DNA from: an uncultured Luminiphilus sp.
GTDB taxonomy: Bacteria; Pseudomonadota; Gammaproteobacteria; Pseudomonadales; Halieaceae
DNA: 64,000 nt
Assembly: GCA_943789425.1 (NCBI GenBank)
Contig: CALSUB010000004.1
Span: 116,028-180,027, forward strand
Direction: 5' to 3'
Below the pieces are notes generated by a model. The model was given only the letters and a program-made list of their open reading frames with translations, had not been told where the DNA came from and searched no databases. Position numbers and translations under genes: made by a program. Below are positions 48,969-58,685 of the stretch, one piece after another. How positions within the stretch are numbered: the first letter of the stretch is position 1; each line of letters starts with the position of its first letter.

Positions 48969-49663
48969 ATCTCCTGCGCCCAGAACGATCCGATCAATTA
49001 GAATTTGCAAGCCATTGGTTAGCACTCATTCTTGCGGCCCTCCTCCTAGGTGGCTGCGTCAATGCGACCGTTGACGAGATGACCTATAACGAGCCCACAG
49101 CCGGGATTGGCGAATCGAGCGTTGTTATTTTGGGCCGACGCCACGCCCCCGATTACGATACCGAGTTCGACTTCATCGAATGCATTGGCGATCATATCCA
49201 TTCAGGAGACCCCTCGATTGAAGTCCTCAATGAGCTCGCCTTTATTAACGAGCTGTACCCTTGGTTCGAGCCACGCACAGCACCTATGCAGCCCCGTGCA
49301 ATAGACCAGCTACTGCAGCTGCCACCAGTTGCTCAGCGATTTACCGAAATGAAGTTGGAGTACATGATCTGGATTGATGGCAACACCGTTGATACCGAGA
49401 GCACCGGCTCAATGAGTTGCGGCATCGGTCCCGGTTTCGCCGGTTGTTTTGGATTTGGTACCTGGGGCACTGAGTCTGAGTACGAGGCTACGATTTGGGA
49501 TTTCACTGATAAGGTGGAGGTGGGACGCGTCAGTGCCGCCACCAGTGGGCAAAGCTACATGCCCGCCGTCATCGTGCCCATACCCATCATCGCACCGGTA
49601 CAAGGGACTGCTTGCGATAGCCTGGGAGATCAGTTGTTGGAATACCTCTCTGCTCATCACTGA
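48965..49663 (+). CDS. Lipoprotein of unknown function
   Basis: A 232-residue lipoprotein with the lipobox LLGGC (about residue 36). Conserved-looking segments are VVILGRRHAPDYD, FIECIGDHI, and a Gly/Cys-rich part (SCGIGPGFAGCFGFGTWG) with two cysteines that may form a disulfide, followed by YEATIWDFTDKVEVG. The ATGA overlap with the preceding gene and 9-nt gap to the M48 gene place it firmly in the operon. The function is unknown. Confidence 0.75.
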   Translation: MNLLRPERSDQLEFASHWLALILAALLLGGCVNATVDEMTYNEPTAGIGESSVVILGRRHAPDYDTEFDFIECIGDHIHSGDPSIEVLNELAFINELYPWFEPRTAPMQPRAIDQLLQLPPVAQRFTEMKLEYMIWIDGNTVDTESTGSMSCGIGPGFAGCFGFGTWGTESEYEATIWDFTDKVEVGRVSAATSGQSYMPAVIVPIPIIAPVQGTACDSLGDQLLEYLSAHH

Positions 49664-49672
49664 GGCAACACC

Positions 49673-51097
49673 ATGCACTCACTGTCTAAACATAAAGCCC
49701 TATACCTCGCTCTACTACTGCTACTGACGGGATGCGCAGGCAAAACCTCGACCGTTACCGTGGGTGGTGTTGCGGTGGAGATGCCAGAAGAGGTGGCCGA
49801 GGAACATCAAAAAATCGTCGACAATATCGGTATCTATGACGACCCCGAATTGGACACCTATGTTCGGCAAGTAGGGGAACAATTACTGCGAGAAGCCAAT
49901 ATCACCAGTCCCCCTTTTACCTTCACCTTGCTCGACTCCCCCGACATCAACGCCTTTGCCATGCCCGGCGGTTTTATTTATGTCAACCGCGGGTTGCTCG
50001 CCTATCTCGATAATGAGGCAGAGCTCGCCGGGGTCCTCGCCCATGAGATCGGACATATCACTGAGAATCATCACTCTCGGCGCCAAACTGCCCAGATGAC
50101 CTCGAAGGTGGCGTCGGTATCGGCGTATATCCTCACTGGCTCTGGCGATGTGTATGACGCCGCCAATATGTATGGCGCCGAAATCATCTCAGGCTTTGGC
50201 CGCGATATGGAGTTAGAGGCCGATTCAGCGGGCGCTGAATACCTGCACCAAACCGGTTACGACGTTGACTCCATGCTATCGGTCATCGGGGTGCTTAAAG
50301 ACCAGGAACGCTATCGTCGCGCGCAAGCCAAAGCCAGCGGCAAGCCCAGCGGCACTTACCATGGACTCTATGCCAGCCACCCTCGTAATGATCTCAGGTT
50401 GCAAACGGTCATCAGGGCCGCCAACGAACTGGATCTCGCCGAAATGCCCTACAGCCCAGAGATCCCCGGAGAGTATCGGCGGCAAACTGAGGGCATGGTC
50501 TATGGCGCCAGTGCGGCAGCGCAAGGCGAAACAGACCGTTTCTATCACAACAAGCTGAACTTCACCTTTGCCCATCCACCCGAATGGCGGGTGCAGCAAT
50601 CAAGTCGAGAGGTGATCGCGACCTCCGCCGATGGTTCACGAGTACTCACCATTGGTCTTGCCCGCATCAACCCCGATGAGGACACCGAGGAGAGCCTGCG
50701 CTCTGGCGCTAATGGCGACGTCAGTGAGGTGGACGCGCTCGAGCAATACGGCCTGAGCGGCACAACCGCCATTGCTACCAGCGGGTCACGCTCGGTGCGT
50801 CTCGCCGTGATTGATCACAGCTACCGCTTTTTGTTCGAGGGCAATGCACCGGCGCTTGCCGAAGCCGATACCGACTTCCGCACGATTATTGATAGCTTTC
50901 GCCCCCTGACAGCAAAAGAGAAAATCACGGGTACCAGCCATACACTGCATTACGTTCAAGTTCCCAGGGGTGCCACGTTTGCTTCCCTCGCCAGCAGCGT
51001 AAAGCTGGCGGATGCCGAGAATCAACTCAGGCTCATTAACGGTTATTATCCCAGTGGTGAACCACGCACGGGTGACTGGATTAAGGTCATCCGTTAA
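49673..51097 (+). CDS. M48-family metallopeptidase lipoprotein
   Basis: A 474-residue lipoprotein (lipobox LLTGC at about residue 21) with an M48 zinc peptidase domain: HEIGH active site within LAHEIGHITENHHS, and ELEADSAGAEYL providing the third zinc ligand. This is the architecture of periplasmic quality-control proteases such as BepA and LoiP. The C-terminal part ends in a LysM-like segment (LHYVQVPRGATFASLA, GDWIKV). It is the last gene of the packed series; the amidohydrolase follows at 26 nt. It may mature or clear components of the complex. Confidence 0.9.
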   Translation: MHSLSKHKALYLALLLLLTGCAGKTSTVTVGGVAVEMPEEVAEEHQKIVDNIGIYDDPELDTYVRQVGEQLLREANITSPPFTFTLLDSPDINAFAMPGGFIYVNRGLLAYLDNEAELAGVLAHEIGHITENHHSRRQTAQMTSKVASVSAYILTGSGDVYDAANMYGAEIISGFGRDMELEADSAGAEYLHQTGYDVDSMLSVIGVLKDQERYRRAQAKASGKPSGTYHGLYASHPRNDLRLQTVIRAANELDLAEMPYSPEIPGEYRRQTEGMVYGASAAAQGETDRFYHNKLNFTFAHPPEWRVQQSSREVIATSADGSRVLTIGLARINPDEDTEESLRSGANGDVSEVDALEQYGLSGTTAIATSGSRSVRLAVIDHSYRFLFEGNAPALAEADTDFRTIIDSFRPLTAKEKITGTSHTLHYVQVPRGATFASLASSVKLADAENQLRLINGYYPSGEPRTGDWIKVIR

Positions 51098-51123
51098 TCG
51101 GCACCCCCGTCACGGGAGATCAC

Positions 51124-52842
51124 ATGGTTAATCGCGCCGTCTTACGAGGCATCCGCCTCGTACTTACCGCACTGGCGCTGTTATCGCCACTGACTCAGGC
51201 TGAACTCGTGGTGTACACCGCCCAGCTAATCCGCACCATGGAGCCTTCATTGCCGACTGCCACTGCGGTCGCAGTGGAAGACGGTCTGATTGTTGCAGTG
51301 GGCAGCGAAGCCAGTTTGACCCCCTTAGTCAAAGCTCGGGAGGGCAAGGTCGACCGTCAGTTTGCGGAGCAGATTATCCTGCCGGGATTCATCGACCCCC
51401 ATGTTCATCCCGCTTTGCCAGCGGTACTCACACAATTTCCGTTCTTAGCGCCAGACGACTGGTCTTTACCAACCGGCGAGTTTCCGGGCGAGACGACACC
51501 TCAGGGATATCGAACACGACTCTCTGAGCTCGCGGCGCAACATACTGATCCTAACGTGCCGTTTATCGTTTGGGGCTACCACCCGCTGTGGCACGGGAAG
51601 ATCTGGCGTCAGGAGCTCAACGAATGGTTTGGTGACCAACCCGTCATGCTATGGCACCGCTCCTTTCACGAGTTGATCGGCAATGATGCTGCGTGGAACC
51701 TTCTGGGTGTTACCAAGGAGGACGCGCCGGTTGAAGAGGGTGTCGATTGGGAGCGCGGCCATTTTTATGAAAACGGCCTCAAAGCGGTCATTCCCAAGCT
51801 CAGCTTTCTATTTGCACCAGAGCGATTTGGCCGAGGCATGTTTAACTTTCTCGCCATGCTCCATCAAGCAGGGGTGACCACCGCTTTGGATATGGGTACG
51901 GGGGTGTACGGTAACCCAACGGCCGAAATTGCCGGCGTACGCGCGGCCGCCGAAGCTTATCCCGTACCGACACGGCTCATCCTCACGCCGATTATTCTTG
52001 ATTTTCTGACCCGAGAAAAATCACCTTCGGAAGCCCTCGCAGAAATTCGACACTGGCAACAGGACAACGACGACCGGGTCTCGGTCGGCAATCACTTTAA
52101 GCTGATGATTGATGGCGCGATCTTTTCTGGCCTCGCACAAATGGGTCCTCCCGGCTATCTAGATGGCCATAAAGGAGTTTGGATGGTGCCAGAACCTGCC
52201 TTACGCGCCTATGGAGAAGTCTTTTGGCAGGCCGGTTTCCAACTCCATGCGCACGCCAACGGCGACGCGGCGGTCAATCGCTTTGTACGGCTCGTTAAAG
52301 GCCTGCAAACAGACTTTCCGCGGCCCGACCACCGTGCCACGGTCGAACACCTCGCCTACAGCACCGAGCAACAAAGCGCACAAATGGGACAACTGGGCAT
52401 GCAGGCGTCAGTGAATCCTTACTACCACTATCTGCTCTCCGAAGCCTATGCGGTCAATTGGCTCGGCCCCGATCGGGCGGCACAAATGACTCGATTAGGG
52501 TCGCTCGAACGCCACGGTGTGCCTCTTACGTTGCATTCTGATGCACCCATGGCACCGCTTTCGCCCCTCACACTCGTCTGGGCAGCCAGCGAGCGACAAA
52601 CCATCAGTGGTGCACGAGGACTCAAAGCAGAACGGTTGTCACGTGCCTCAGCACTGAAGGCGGTGACCTCAGGCGCCGCAAAAGTGATCGGCAGAGAGCA
52701 TGACATTGGTTCGATTCGCGCCGGTAAACGAGCCGATTTTGTGGTGCTAGCGGAAGACCCGATGACCGCAGCGGCCGACGCGCTGCGCGACATCAAGGTC
52801 GAGGCAACGGTTTTTTCAGGAAAGGCCTACCCAATCCCCTGA
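51124..52842 (+). CDS. Amidohydrolase family protein (YtcJ-like)
   Basis: A 572-residue protein with a signal peptide (LVLTALALLSPLTQA) and an amidohydrolase domain of the YtcJ group: DPHVHPA carries the first metal-binding HxH, followed by HLAYS/HAHANGDAAV and HSDAPMAPL. Secreted members hydrolyse unknown amides. GGGAG precedes the ATG. It follows the M48 gene by 26 nt on the same strand, so it may be the end of the operon or a separate gene. The substrate is unknown. Confidence 0.88.
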   Translation: MVNRAVLRGIRLVLTALALLSPLTQAELVVYTAQLIRTMEPSLPTATAVAVEDGLIVAVGSEASLTPLVKAREGKVDRQFAEQIILPGFIDPHVHPALPAVLTQFPFLAPDDWSLPTGEFPGETTPQGYRTRLSELAAQHTDPNVPFIVWGYHPLWHGKIWRQELNEWFGDQPVMLWHRSFHELIGNDAAWNLLGVTKEDAPVEEGVDWERGHFYENGLKAVIPKLSFLFAPERFGRGMFNFLAMLHQAGVTTALDMGTGVYGNPTAEIAGVRAAAEAYPVPTRLILTPIILDFLTREKSPSEALAEIRHWQQDNDDRVSVGNHFKLMIDGAIFSGLAQMGPPGYLDGHKGVWMVPEPALRAYGEVFWQAGFQLHAHANGDAAVNRFVRLVKGLQTDFPRPDHRATVEHLAYSTEQQSAQMGQLGMQASVNPYYHYLLSEAYAVNWLGPDRAAQMTRLGSLERHGVPLTLHSDAPMAPLSPLTLVWAASERQTISGARGLKAERLSRASALKAVTSGAAKVIGREHDIGSIRAGKRADFVVLAEDPMTAAADALRDIKVEATVFSGKAYPIP

Positions 52843-53090
52843 CAGTTGGCCTGACTAGGCCTCGCAGCCGATGCTCCCTGGTCAGGCACACTGGTCGCGT
52901 CAGCGTCTGCCGCCTGACAGCCCTTTCTCAAGGATCAGCGCGGGCTAGGACAAGAGCGAGTTAGAGCTAGAGCAAGGGCAAGCTGGACTGGCTGTGCGGC
53001 TTTACGCTAGCCTCATTGCCGATTCGTCAAACGCTAGAGGACCGGCGAGTTTTCGCACCCATTCCGAATATCCACAGACCCCACTAGGAT

Positions 53091-53741
53091 TTAACCGAAA
53101 TTAGGGTCCGCGACGAAGGGATTGCTTGCGCGTTCTCGACCAAAAGTGGAGTCGGGCCCGTGTCCGGGCACAAAGCGAATATCATCACCCATCGGAAAAA
53201 GCTTTTCGCGAATGGAGTGGATCAGCTGTTCGTGGTTACCTCTGGGAAAATCGGTGCGGCCAATCGAGCCGGCAAAAATGACATCTCCTACCCAAGCCAG
53301 CTGCAGATCACGGTGTAAAAACACCACATGGCCAGGTGTGTGGCCAGGGCAATGAATCACTTCGAGGGTTTGCGCGCCTACTGTTACGGTCTCGCCGTCG
53401 TTGAGCCAACGATCCGGTACAAATGGATCAGCATGGGGGAACCCCGCCATCTGACACCACTCGGGTAATTTGTCGATCCAAAATCGATCGCCTTCCTCCG
53501 GACCTTCCATCGGCACCGATAATTTTTTTCGCAAGACATCCGCCACCGCACAATGATCGAGGTGCCCATGGGTCAATAAAATCTTCTCAACGGTTGCCCC
53601 CATTTCCGACACCGCCGCCTCAATCAGCTCAATATCGCCTCCAGGGTCCACGATGGCCGCTAGTCCGGTTTGCTCGCATTGAATAATGGAACAGTTTTGC
53701 TGATAAGGCGTCACGGGGACGACGCGCACCTTGAGACTCAT
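53091..53741 (-). CDS. Metallo-beta-lactamase-fold hydrolase (YcbL/glyoxalase II-like)
   Basis: A 216-residue MBL-fold protein with the metal motif THGHLDHCAV (HxHxDH), the second histidine in CPGHTPGHVVF, the aspartate in WVGDVIFAGSIGRTD and the last His in VPGHGPDSTFG. It belongs to the short glyoxalase II-like group (YcbL) without the C-terminal substrate domain of GloB. The stop is clear and the start overlaps the symporter gene by 4 nt, so the two are coupled. The physiological thioester is unknown. Confidence 0.9.
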   Translation of the reverse strand: MSLKVRVVPVTPYQQNCSIIQCEQTGLAAIVDPGGDIELIEAAVSEMGATVEKILLTHGHLDHCAVADVLRKKLSVPMEGPEEGDRFWIDKLPEWCQMAGFPHADPFVPDRWLNDGETVTVGAQTLEVIHCPGHTPGHVVFLHRDLQLAWVGDVIFAGSIGRTDFPRGNHEQLIHSIREKLFPMGDDIRFVPGHGPDSTFGRERASNPFVADPNFG

Positions 53742-55048
53742 GACACACCTTCTGCGGCAGGCACTGGTTGATCAGCCTCATGATCGGCATCGGGATCGAG
53801 ATAAACCGCCTCATCCAACTGCCCTTCTTGATGCGCCACGATGGTGGCAACCGTCGCATCGCCGGTGACATTGACCATTGTGCGCACCATATCGAGTATG
53901 CGGTCGACGCCAATAATCAATGCCACGCCCTCCACCGGCAGGCCGGCTTGTTGTAATACCAGCGCCAAGGTAATCAAACCCACGCCCGGCACTGCGGCCG
54001 TGCCTATCGATGCCAGCGTTGCGGTCAACACCACCATCAATAGCTGCCCTGCGGTGAGATCGATCCCGTACACCTGAGCAATAAACACGGTGGCCACGCC
54101 CTGCATGATGGCAGTGCCGTCCATATTAATGGTCGCCCCGAGTGGCACCGAAAATCCCGCCACACTTTTACTCACACCCAACCGCTTTTCGACGGTGCGC
54201 AGCGTGATCGGTAAGGTCGCACCGGATGACGCAGTCGAAAAGGCAAACGCCCAGACGCGGCGCATCTTATTGAGCAAGATCGCTGGATTGAGTGCCGTCA
54301 GGCTGCGCAATAAGCTCGGATACACCACCAAACCATGAAATATCAGTACCCCGAGCAGCGTAAAGAAATACGCCGCTAAGTCGAAAATAGTGCCGATACC
54401 CATGGTCGCGAACAGTTTCGTCAGCAATGCGAACACACCGTAAGGCGCCAGCTCGATGAGTATTCCCACCATTTTCATGACAATCACTTCCATGTCACGA
54501 AACCAATCAGCAATGCGCTCTCCCGCATCGCCGGCTCGCGTCAAAGCGAATCCCACCAGTAAGGCGAACACGATCACCTGCAACATCTGACCCTCGGCCA
54601 TGGCCTTAAAGGGATTACTCGGAAAAATGTTGACGATCGTATCGGTGAGGGGGGGCGGTGTTTTTGCCTCAAACGCCGCTGCGGCCATCGTTGCCACCCC
54701 CTTACCCGGACCAATCAACAGCGCGACGCCCAGCCCTAATGAGACCGCAACACATGTGGTCAACAAATAGAGTCCGACCGTTCGCCCTGCGATCGACCCC
54801 ATGCGGCTACTCGACCCCAGCGAGCTCATGCCGCAAATTAGCGATACCATCACCAGCGGCACCACCAATAATTTTAGCGAGGCAATAAAGATGCGCCCCA
54901 CGACGTCAAAGACACCCAATACCAATCCATTCTGAATAAAAACATGAACGCCATGGGCCGAGTCGATCACCCCCAGCAACCACTCCAGCATTGATCCCAG
55001 TGCAATACCGGCCGCCATGGCCAGCAAAATGCGGTTTGTCAGTGACAT
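53738..55048 (-). CDS. Dicarboxylate/amino acid:cation symporter (DAACS family)
   Basis: A 436-residue transporter of the glutamate/aspartate/C4-dicarboxylate family. The hairpin serine-rich motif TASSGATLPITL, the NMDGTA sequence in helix 7 and the second re-entrant region GTAAVPGVG are visible. It likely imports acidic substrates with Na+ or H+. The C-terminus is acidic and non-conserved. Downstream, the MBL gene overlaps its stop. The substrate cannot be assigned from sequence. Confidence 0.93.
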   Translation of the reverse strand: MSLTNRILLAMAAGIALGSMLEWLLGVIDSAHGVHVFIQNGLVLGVFDVVGRIFIASLKLLVVPLVMVSLICGMSSLGSSSRMGSIAGRTVGLYLLTTCVAVSLGLGVALLIGPGKGVATMAAAAFEAKTPPPLTDTIVNIFPSNPFKAMAEGQMLQVIVFALLVGFALTRAGDAGERIADWFRDMEVIVMKMVGILIELAPYGVFALLTKLFATMGIGTIFDLAAYFFTLLGVLIFHGLVVYPSLLRSLTALNPAILLNKMRRVWAFAFSTASSGATLPITLRTVEKRLGVSKSVAGFSVPLGATINMDGTAIMQGVATVFIAQVYGIDLTAGQLLMVVLTATLASIGTAAVPGVGLITLALVLQQAGLPVEGVALIIGVDRILDMVRTMVNVTGDATVATIVAHQEGQLDEAVYLDPDADHEADQPVPAAEGVS

Positions 55049-55049
55049 A

Positions 55050-55316
55050 TCATTCCTTACAGGTTTTTGGGTGCCAAGCCATCACGGTTACATCAGCGCA
55101 TGCGTTACAAGGAGAGGCGTAGTCATTGCGCGTGTTATCCGCACGCCGGCCACACACTGGGTCATAAATCATGGTGCACACTTTTGGGCGCTCACCGGCA
55201 CAGGATTGCCAGCCGCCCGTCAACGTATTACCCGCACCCCCACCTGAGTTTGTGGACGCACTGCAACCCGCAAAAAGCCAACATAGCGGAAGGAGGATGA
55301 GTAAACGTGATGTCAT
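55050..55316 (-). CDS. Kazal-like domain lipoprotein
   Basis: An 88-residue lipoprotein (lipobox LFAGC at about 18) with a cysteine pattern of a Kazal-type domain: VCTMIYDPVCG, then CNACADV, and a final KTC. Such small bacterial proteins are annotated as Kazal-like and may inhibit proteases, but this has not been shown. The ATG at 55316 follows GGGG four bases upstream. It sits 1 nt before the symporter start, so it may be expressed with it. Confidence 0.75.
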   Translation of the reverse strand: MTSRLLILLPLCWLFAGCSASTNSGGGAGNTLTGGWQSCAGERPKVCTMIYDPVCGRRADNTRNDYASPCNACADVTVMAWHPKTCKE

Positions 55317-55442
55317 GACCCCATTGTAGGGAATCACTGCCGCAATGCACCCCAAAAAGCACCGACTGCGCACCACGTGAGCTGGGGAGCGCACACACCA
55401 GCGGGCTAGCGCGGACACTCTGCGAAAGACACGTCGCAGGGG

Positions 55443-56447
55443 TTATCGCGCATCGCGATAGTCTAATAACGCGTCGATACGTTGACGCAGTGCGGGTGTA
55501 TTGGTCGTCACGCTCACGTTTGCACAAGCCCGCGCTAACCGGGATAGGCTCAGTTCAGACATCGTTGCCACCCGATTAGCAATCGCCTCCATATCATCAA
55601 GTCGCCCCCAACAGTTCAGGGCAATGTCACAGCCCGCGTGTAATACGGCGGCCGCGCGATCGGCAAGCGTGCCAGAGAGCGCCTTCATGTCGAGGTCGTC
55701 GCTCATCAGTAGACCCTCAAAGCCCATTCTGTCTCGGATTTGTTGCTCGATAATCAGCGGCGAGACACTGGCGCAATGGTGTGGGTCCCATGCCTCATAA
55801 ACCACATGGGCCGTCATGGCCATCGCAGCGTCACACAGGTCTGCAAAGGGCTGACTATCAGTGTCGAGCTCGGCCGCACTCGCATCGACCCGAGGCAGCG
55901 TCTCGTGAGAATCACTGCGCGCCCGACCATGACCCGGAATATGCTTGATGACGCCCTCGATCCCCGCAAGATGCAAACCCTGCAAGCAGGCCCTCCCCAG
56001 CTGCGAGACAGTCTCTGCACGCACACCAAAAGCACGATCACCAATAATGTCGTGAGCATCTGGCTGGGGCACATCTAATACCGGTGCACAGGTAACGGTT
56101 ATCCCCATTGAAGCCAGCTCAAGACCCAGTGCCTCGTAGTTACACTGCACGCGCTCACTCGCACTTAATCGGTATTGGGTTGCCTCACTCAGGGTGATGG
56201 CAGCGGGCCAGGCTCGCCAATGGGGCGGTCCCATCCGTGTGATTCTGCCGCCCTCTTGATCAATCAAAATCGGCAGATTGTCGCGACCCGATAGCCCACG
56301 CAGTGCGTCAGTCAGACTCCGTAGTTGACTAGGGTTCTCGATATTGCGCGCAAATAAAATGTAACCCGCAGGGTTGGCGACCTTAAAGAAAGCGCGCTCA
56401 TCGGGTGTTAACACTGAACCTGATAAACCAAAAATGACCGGTAACAT
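55443..56447 (-). CDS. nagZ: Beta-N-acetylhexosaminidase NagZ
   Basis: NagZ removes GlcNAc from anhydro-MurNAc peptides in cytosolic peptidoglycan recycling. The 334-residue GH3 protein (ATG at 56447, GGAG upstream) has the substrate segment IDQEGGRITRM, the catalytic loop KHIPGHGRARSDSHETLP and the nucleophile region MSDDLDMKAL. In-frame codons further upstream extend into non-conserved sequence. With anmK also in this window, it fits a recycling pathway. Confidence 0.96.
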   Translation of the reverse strand: MLPVIFGLSGSVLTPDERAFFKVANPAGYILFARNIENPSQLRSLTDALRGLSGRDNLPILIDQEGGRITRMGPPHWRAWPAAITLSEATQYRLSASERVQCNYEALGLELASMGITVTCAPVLDVPQPDAHDIIGDRAFGVRAETVSQLGRACLQGLHLAGIEGVIKHIPGHGRARSDSHETLPRVDASAAELDTDSQPFADLCDAAMAMTAHVVYEAWDPHHCASVSPLIIEQQIRDRMGFEGLLMSDDLDMKALSGTLADRAAAVLHAGCDIALNCWGRLDDMEAIANRVATMSELSLSRLARACANVSVTTNTPALRQRIDALLDYRDAR

Positions 56448-56586
56448 TACTTGCTCCAAAAAGATGCAGCCATCAGACAACCGCATCGACATAAGGCAAC
56501 ACGCCGTATGAGAGAGCACTCTTGACGCGTGTGGTTATCCGGCCACAACGCATTCACTCACTGAGCACTCTGCGCTAGAAACTCAC

Positions 56587-57240
56587 CTACTCGTCCAACA
56601 ATATTTTCAAAGCGGCCTCATGGTCATCCACCACTTGAATAAAGTCTGTGTTGTGCAGATCAATCATCTGTCGCGATCCCAGCTCTGAGCGAAACCAATC
56701 GATCAAGCCACTCCAAAAGGCGGTGTCGATCAACACCAACGGTTGTCTCACGCCACGATCAGTGTGAAAAGCAACGAGCAGCTCCAGCAACTCATCCGCC
56801 GTGCCGAACCCCCCCGGAAACACGGCGAACCCCCGTGAATAACGCGTCAGCATCAGCTTTCTTGTCAGGAACTGATGGAAGTGAAGCTGGTGTGTTAAGT
56901 GAGGATTAGCAGCCTGCTCATAGGGGAGCTCAATATTCAGCCCTACCGAGACACCACCGGCGGCGGCGGCCCCTCGATTGGCGGCCTCCATGATACCCGG
57001 CCCACCGCCCGTTAAGACCGGCACACCTGCCTCAGCCAAGCCATGGCCGAGCTGCTCAGCGCATCGAAAAGCGGGAGCTTCTGGTGCCGTCCTCGCGCTC
57101 CCAAAAATCGTCACGCCAGGCCTCAAGGCACTCAACATCGCAGTCGCGGTCTGCAAATCAGATTGGATTTGCGCCAGCAAGGCCGAGTCGGCTGACGCGG
57201 TATCAGCCTGTGACATCGGGAAAGTGCTCAGTGCCGTCAC
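56587..57240 (-). CDS. LOG family protein (TIGR00730)
   Basis: A 217-residue Rossmann-fold protein of the LOG/lysine-decarboxylase-like family, with GGGPGIMEAANRGA and the diagnostic PGGFGTADELLE. Relatives release free base from nucleoside monophosphates (cytokinin-activating type), and in bacteria some are nucleosidases. I use a GTG at 57240 with GGAG five bases away; an ATG at 57216 lacks one. It lies between nagZ and tyrS on the same strand. Confidence 0.9.
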   Translation of the reverse strand: MTALSTFPMSQADTASADSALLAQIQSDLQTATAMLSALRPGVTIFGSARTAPEAPAFRCAEQLGHGLAEAGVPVLTGGGPGIMEAANRGAAAAGGVSVGLNIELPYEQAANPHLTHQLHFHQFLTRKLMLTRYSRGFAVFPGGFGTADELLELLVAFHTDRGVRQPLVLIDTAFWSGLIDWFRSELGSRQMIDLHNTDFIQVVDDHEAALKILLDE

Positions 57241-57278
57241 CTGCGCTCCGCGCGCCTCCCTTCCCTGCTGACAAAAGG

Positions 57279-58571
57279 TTAGTCATGCTCGGTAAACAGG
57301 TGATACTTCTTTTTGCCAAAGCGCACGAGATGAAAACGATCATGCAGCGCGCGACGCCGATCGAGCGCGATGTCACAGGTGACGGTTTGGCCGCCCACGA
57401 CCGGCAGGCCATTAACGAGAACTGCCTCGCGAGCCAAGGCATCCTTGATTTGCTTGCCCGTTGCCAGCTCGACCTGATTGAGCAACTGACTGAAAGTGGG
57501 CGGCAAGTCTTGTCGATTCAGTCGACTGGCAGGCAGGCCATCGAGCGCAAGCTGCGCTAAATCGGGCTCAGCCAGAGCGCTGGGATCACCCGAAAAAAGC
57601 GCCTCAGTAATGCGCTCTGCGGCGCTTAAACCCTCATCACCGTGCACCAGACGCGTCACCTCCTGCGCCAATAGGCGCTGTGCTTCGGGTCGACCTGATC
57701 GCTCACTATCCGCTCGTTCCACTGCCTCGATGTCTGACAATGATAAAAACGTGAAGTAGCGCAAAAAGCGATACACATCGGCATCTGCAGTTCCCAGCCA
57801 AAACTGATAAAAGGCGTAGGGGGACGTCTTATTAGCGTCCAGCCAAATAGTGCCTGACTCGGTCTTACCAAACTTGGTGCCGTCCGATTTTGTGACTAGG
57901 GGAAGCGTCAGTCCAAATACCTGTGCGCCGTGTAACCGTCGGGTCAGATCAATCCCCCCGGTAATGTTGCCCCACTGATCTGAGCCACCAATCTGTAAAC
58001 CACAACCATGCTGGCGATACAGTTCTGCAAAATCTAAGGACTGCAGAATCATGTAGCTGAATTCGGTAAAACTGATCCCCGCACCTTCTCGATCGAGACG
58101 CTGTCGCACGGACTCCTTGCCGATCATGTTGTTCACAGAGAAGTGCTTGCCCACGTCGCGTAAAAAACCCAAAACATCGAGGCCTTGGGTCCAATCGAGA
58201 TTGTTGGCAACCAGCGCCGCATTGGGCCCTTCAAAATCGATGAACTGACTCACCTGTTGACGGAGCTTATCAACCCAGCCAGCCACCACTTCGGGCGTAT
58301 TGAGCTGACGCTCAGATGCTTTGAAGCTAGGGTCTCCGATCAGTCCTGTTGCGCCACCCACTAGCGCGATGGGTCGATGCCCAGATGACTGAAACCGGCG
58401 CAACACCAACAGAGGTACGAGAGAACCAATATGCAAGCTGTCAGCAGTCGGATCAAAGCCGCAATACAGTGTGCGGGGCTCGGCCGCCAACCACTGCTCA
58501 ATGGCATCCTCGCCAGCCACCTGAAAAATAAGGCCTCGTTCGCGAAGCTCGGCTAATACATCGCTGGACAT
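57279..58571 (-). CDS. tyrS: Tyrosyl-tRNA synthetase
   Basis: A class I synthetase of 430 residues (ATG at 58571). The HIGH-type motif is [11 protein letters not shown] and the KMSKS loop is KFGKTESG, followed by a C-terminal S4 RNA-binding domain (about 360-425). Specificity signatures [14 protein letters not shown] and [15 protein letters not shown] are intact. A much longer leader in frame is non-conserved and would overlap the divergent peptidase promoter. The tyrS/M23 divergent pair is also found in Pseudomonas. Confidence 0.97.
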   Translation of the reverse strand: MSSDVLAELRERGLIFQVAGEDAIEQWLAAEPRTLYCGFDPTADSLHIGSLVPLLVLRRFQSSGHRPIALVGGATGLIGDPSFKASERQLNTPEVVAGWVDKLRQQVSQFIDFEGPNAALVANNLDWTQGLDVLGFLRDVGKHFSVNNMIGKESVRQRLDREGAGISFTEFSYMILQSLDFAELYRQHGCGLQIGGSDQWGNITGGIDLTRRLHGAQVFGLTLPLVTKSDGTKFGKTESGTIWLDANKTSPYAFYQFWLGTADADVYRFLRYFTFLSLSDIEAVERADSERSGRPEAQRLLAQEVTRLVHGDEGLSAAERITEALFSGDPSALAEPDLAQLALDGLPASRLNRQDLPPTFSQLLNQVELATGKQIKDALAREAVLVNGLPVVGGQTVTCDIALDRRRALHDRFHLVRFGKKKYHLFTEHD

Positions 58572-58685
58572 GGTGATATCGGTCTTCTCTGTTGTGGCGC
58601 AAAAATATTGCGCGAAAGCGTGATATGCCCCAAAAACGGCATGTCCGGAGTATCCCATAATCGGGCACGAATAGGATCTGCAGCA

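Noticed and set aside
52848..52861. GGCCT-GACT-AGGCC hairpin after the amidohydrolase
   Set aside because: No T-run follows, so it does not look like an intrinsic terminator; the rest of 52843-53090 shows nothing else.
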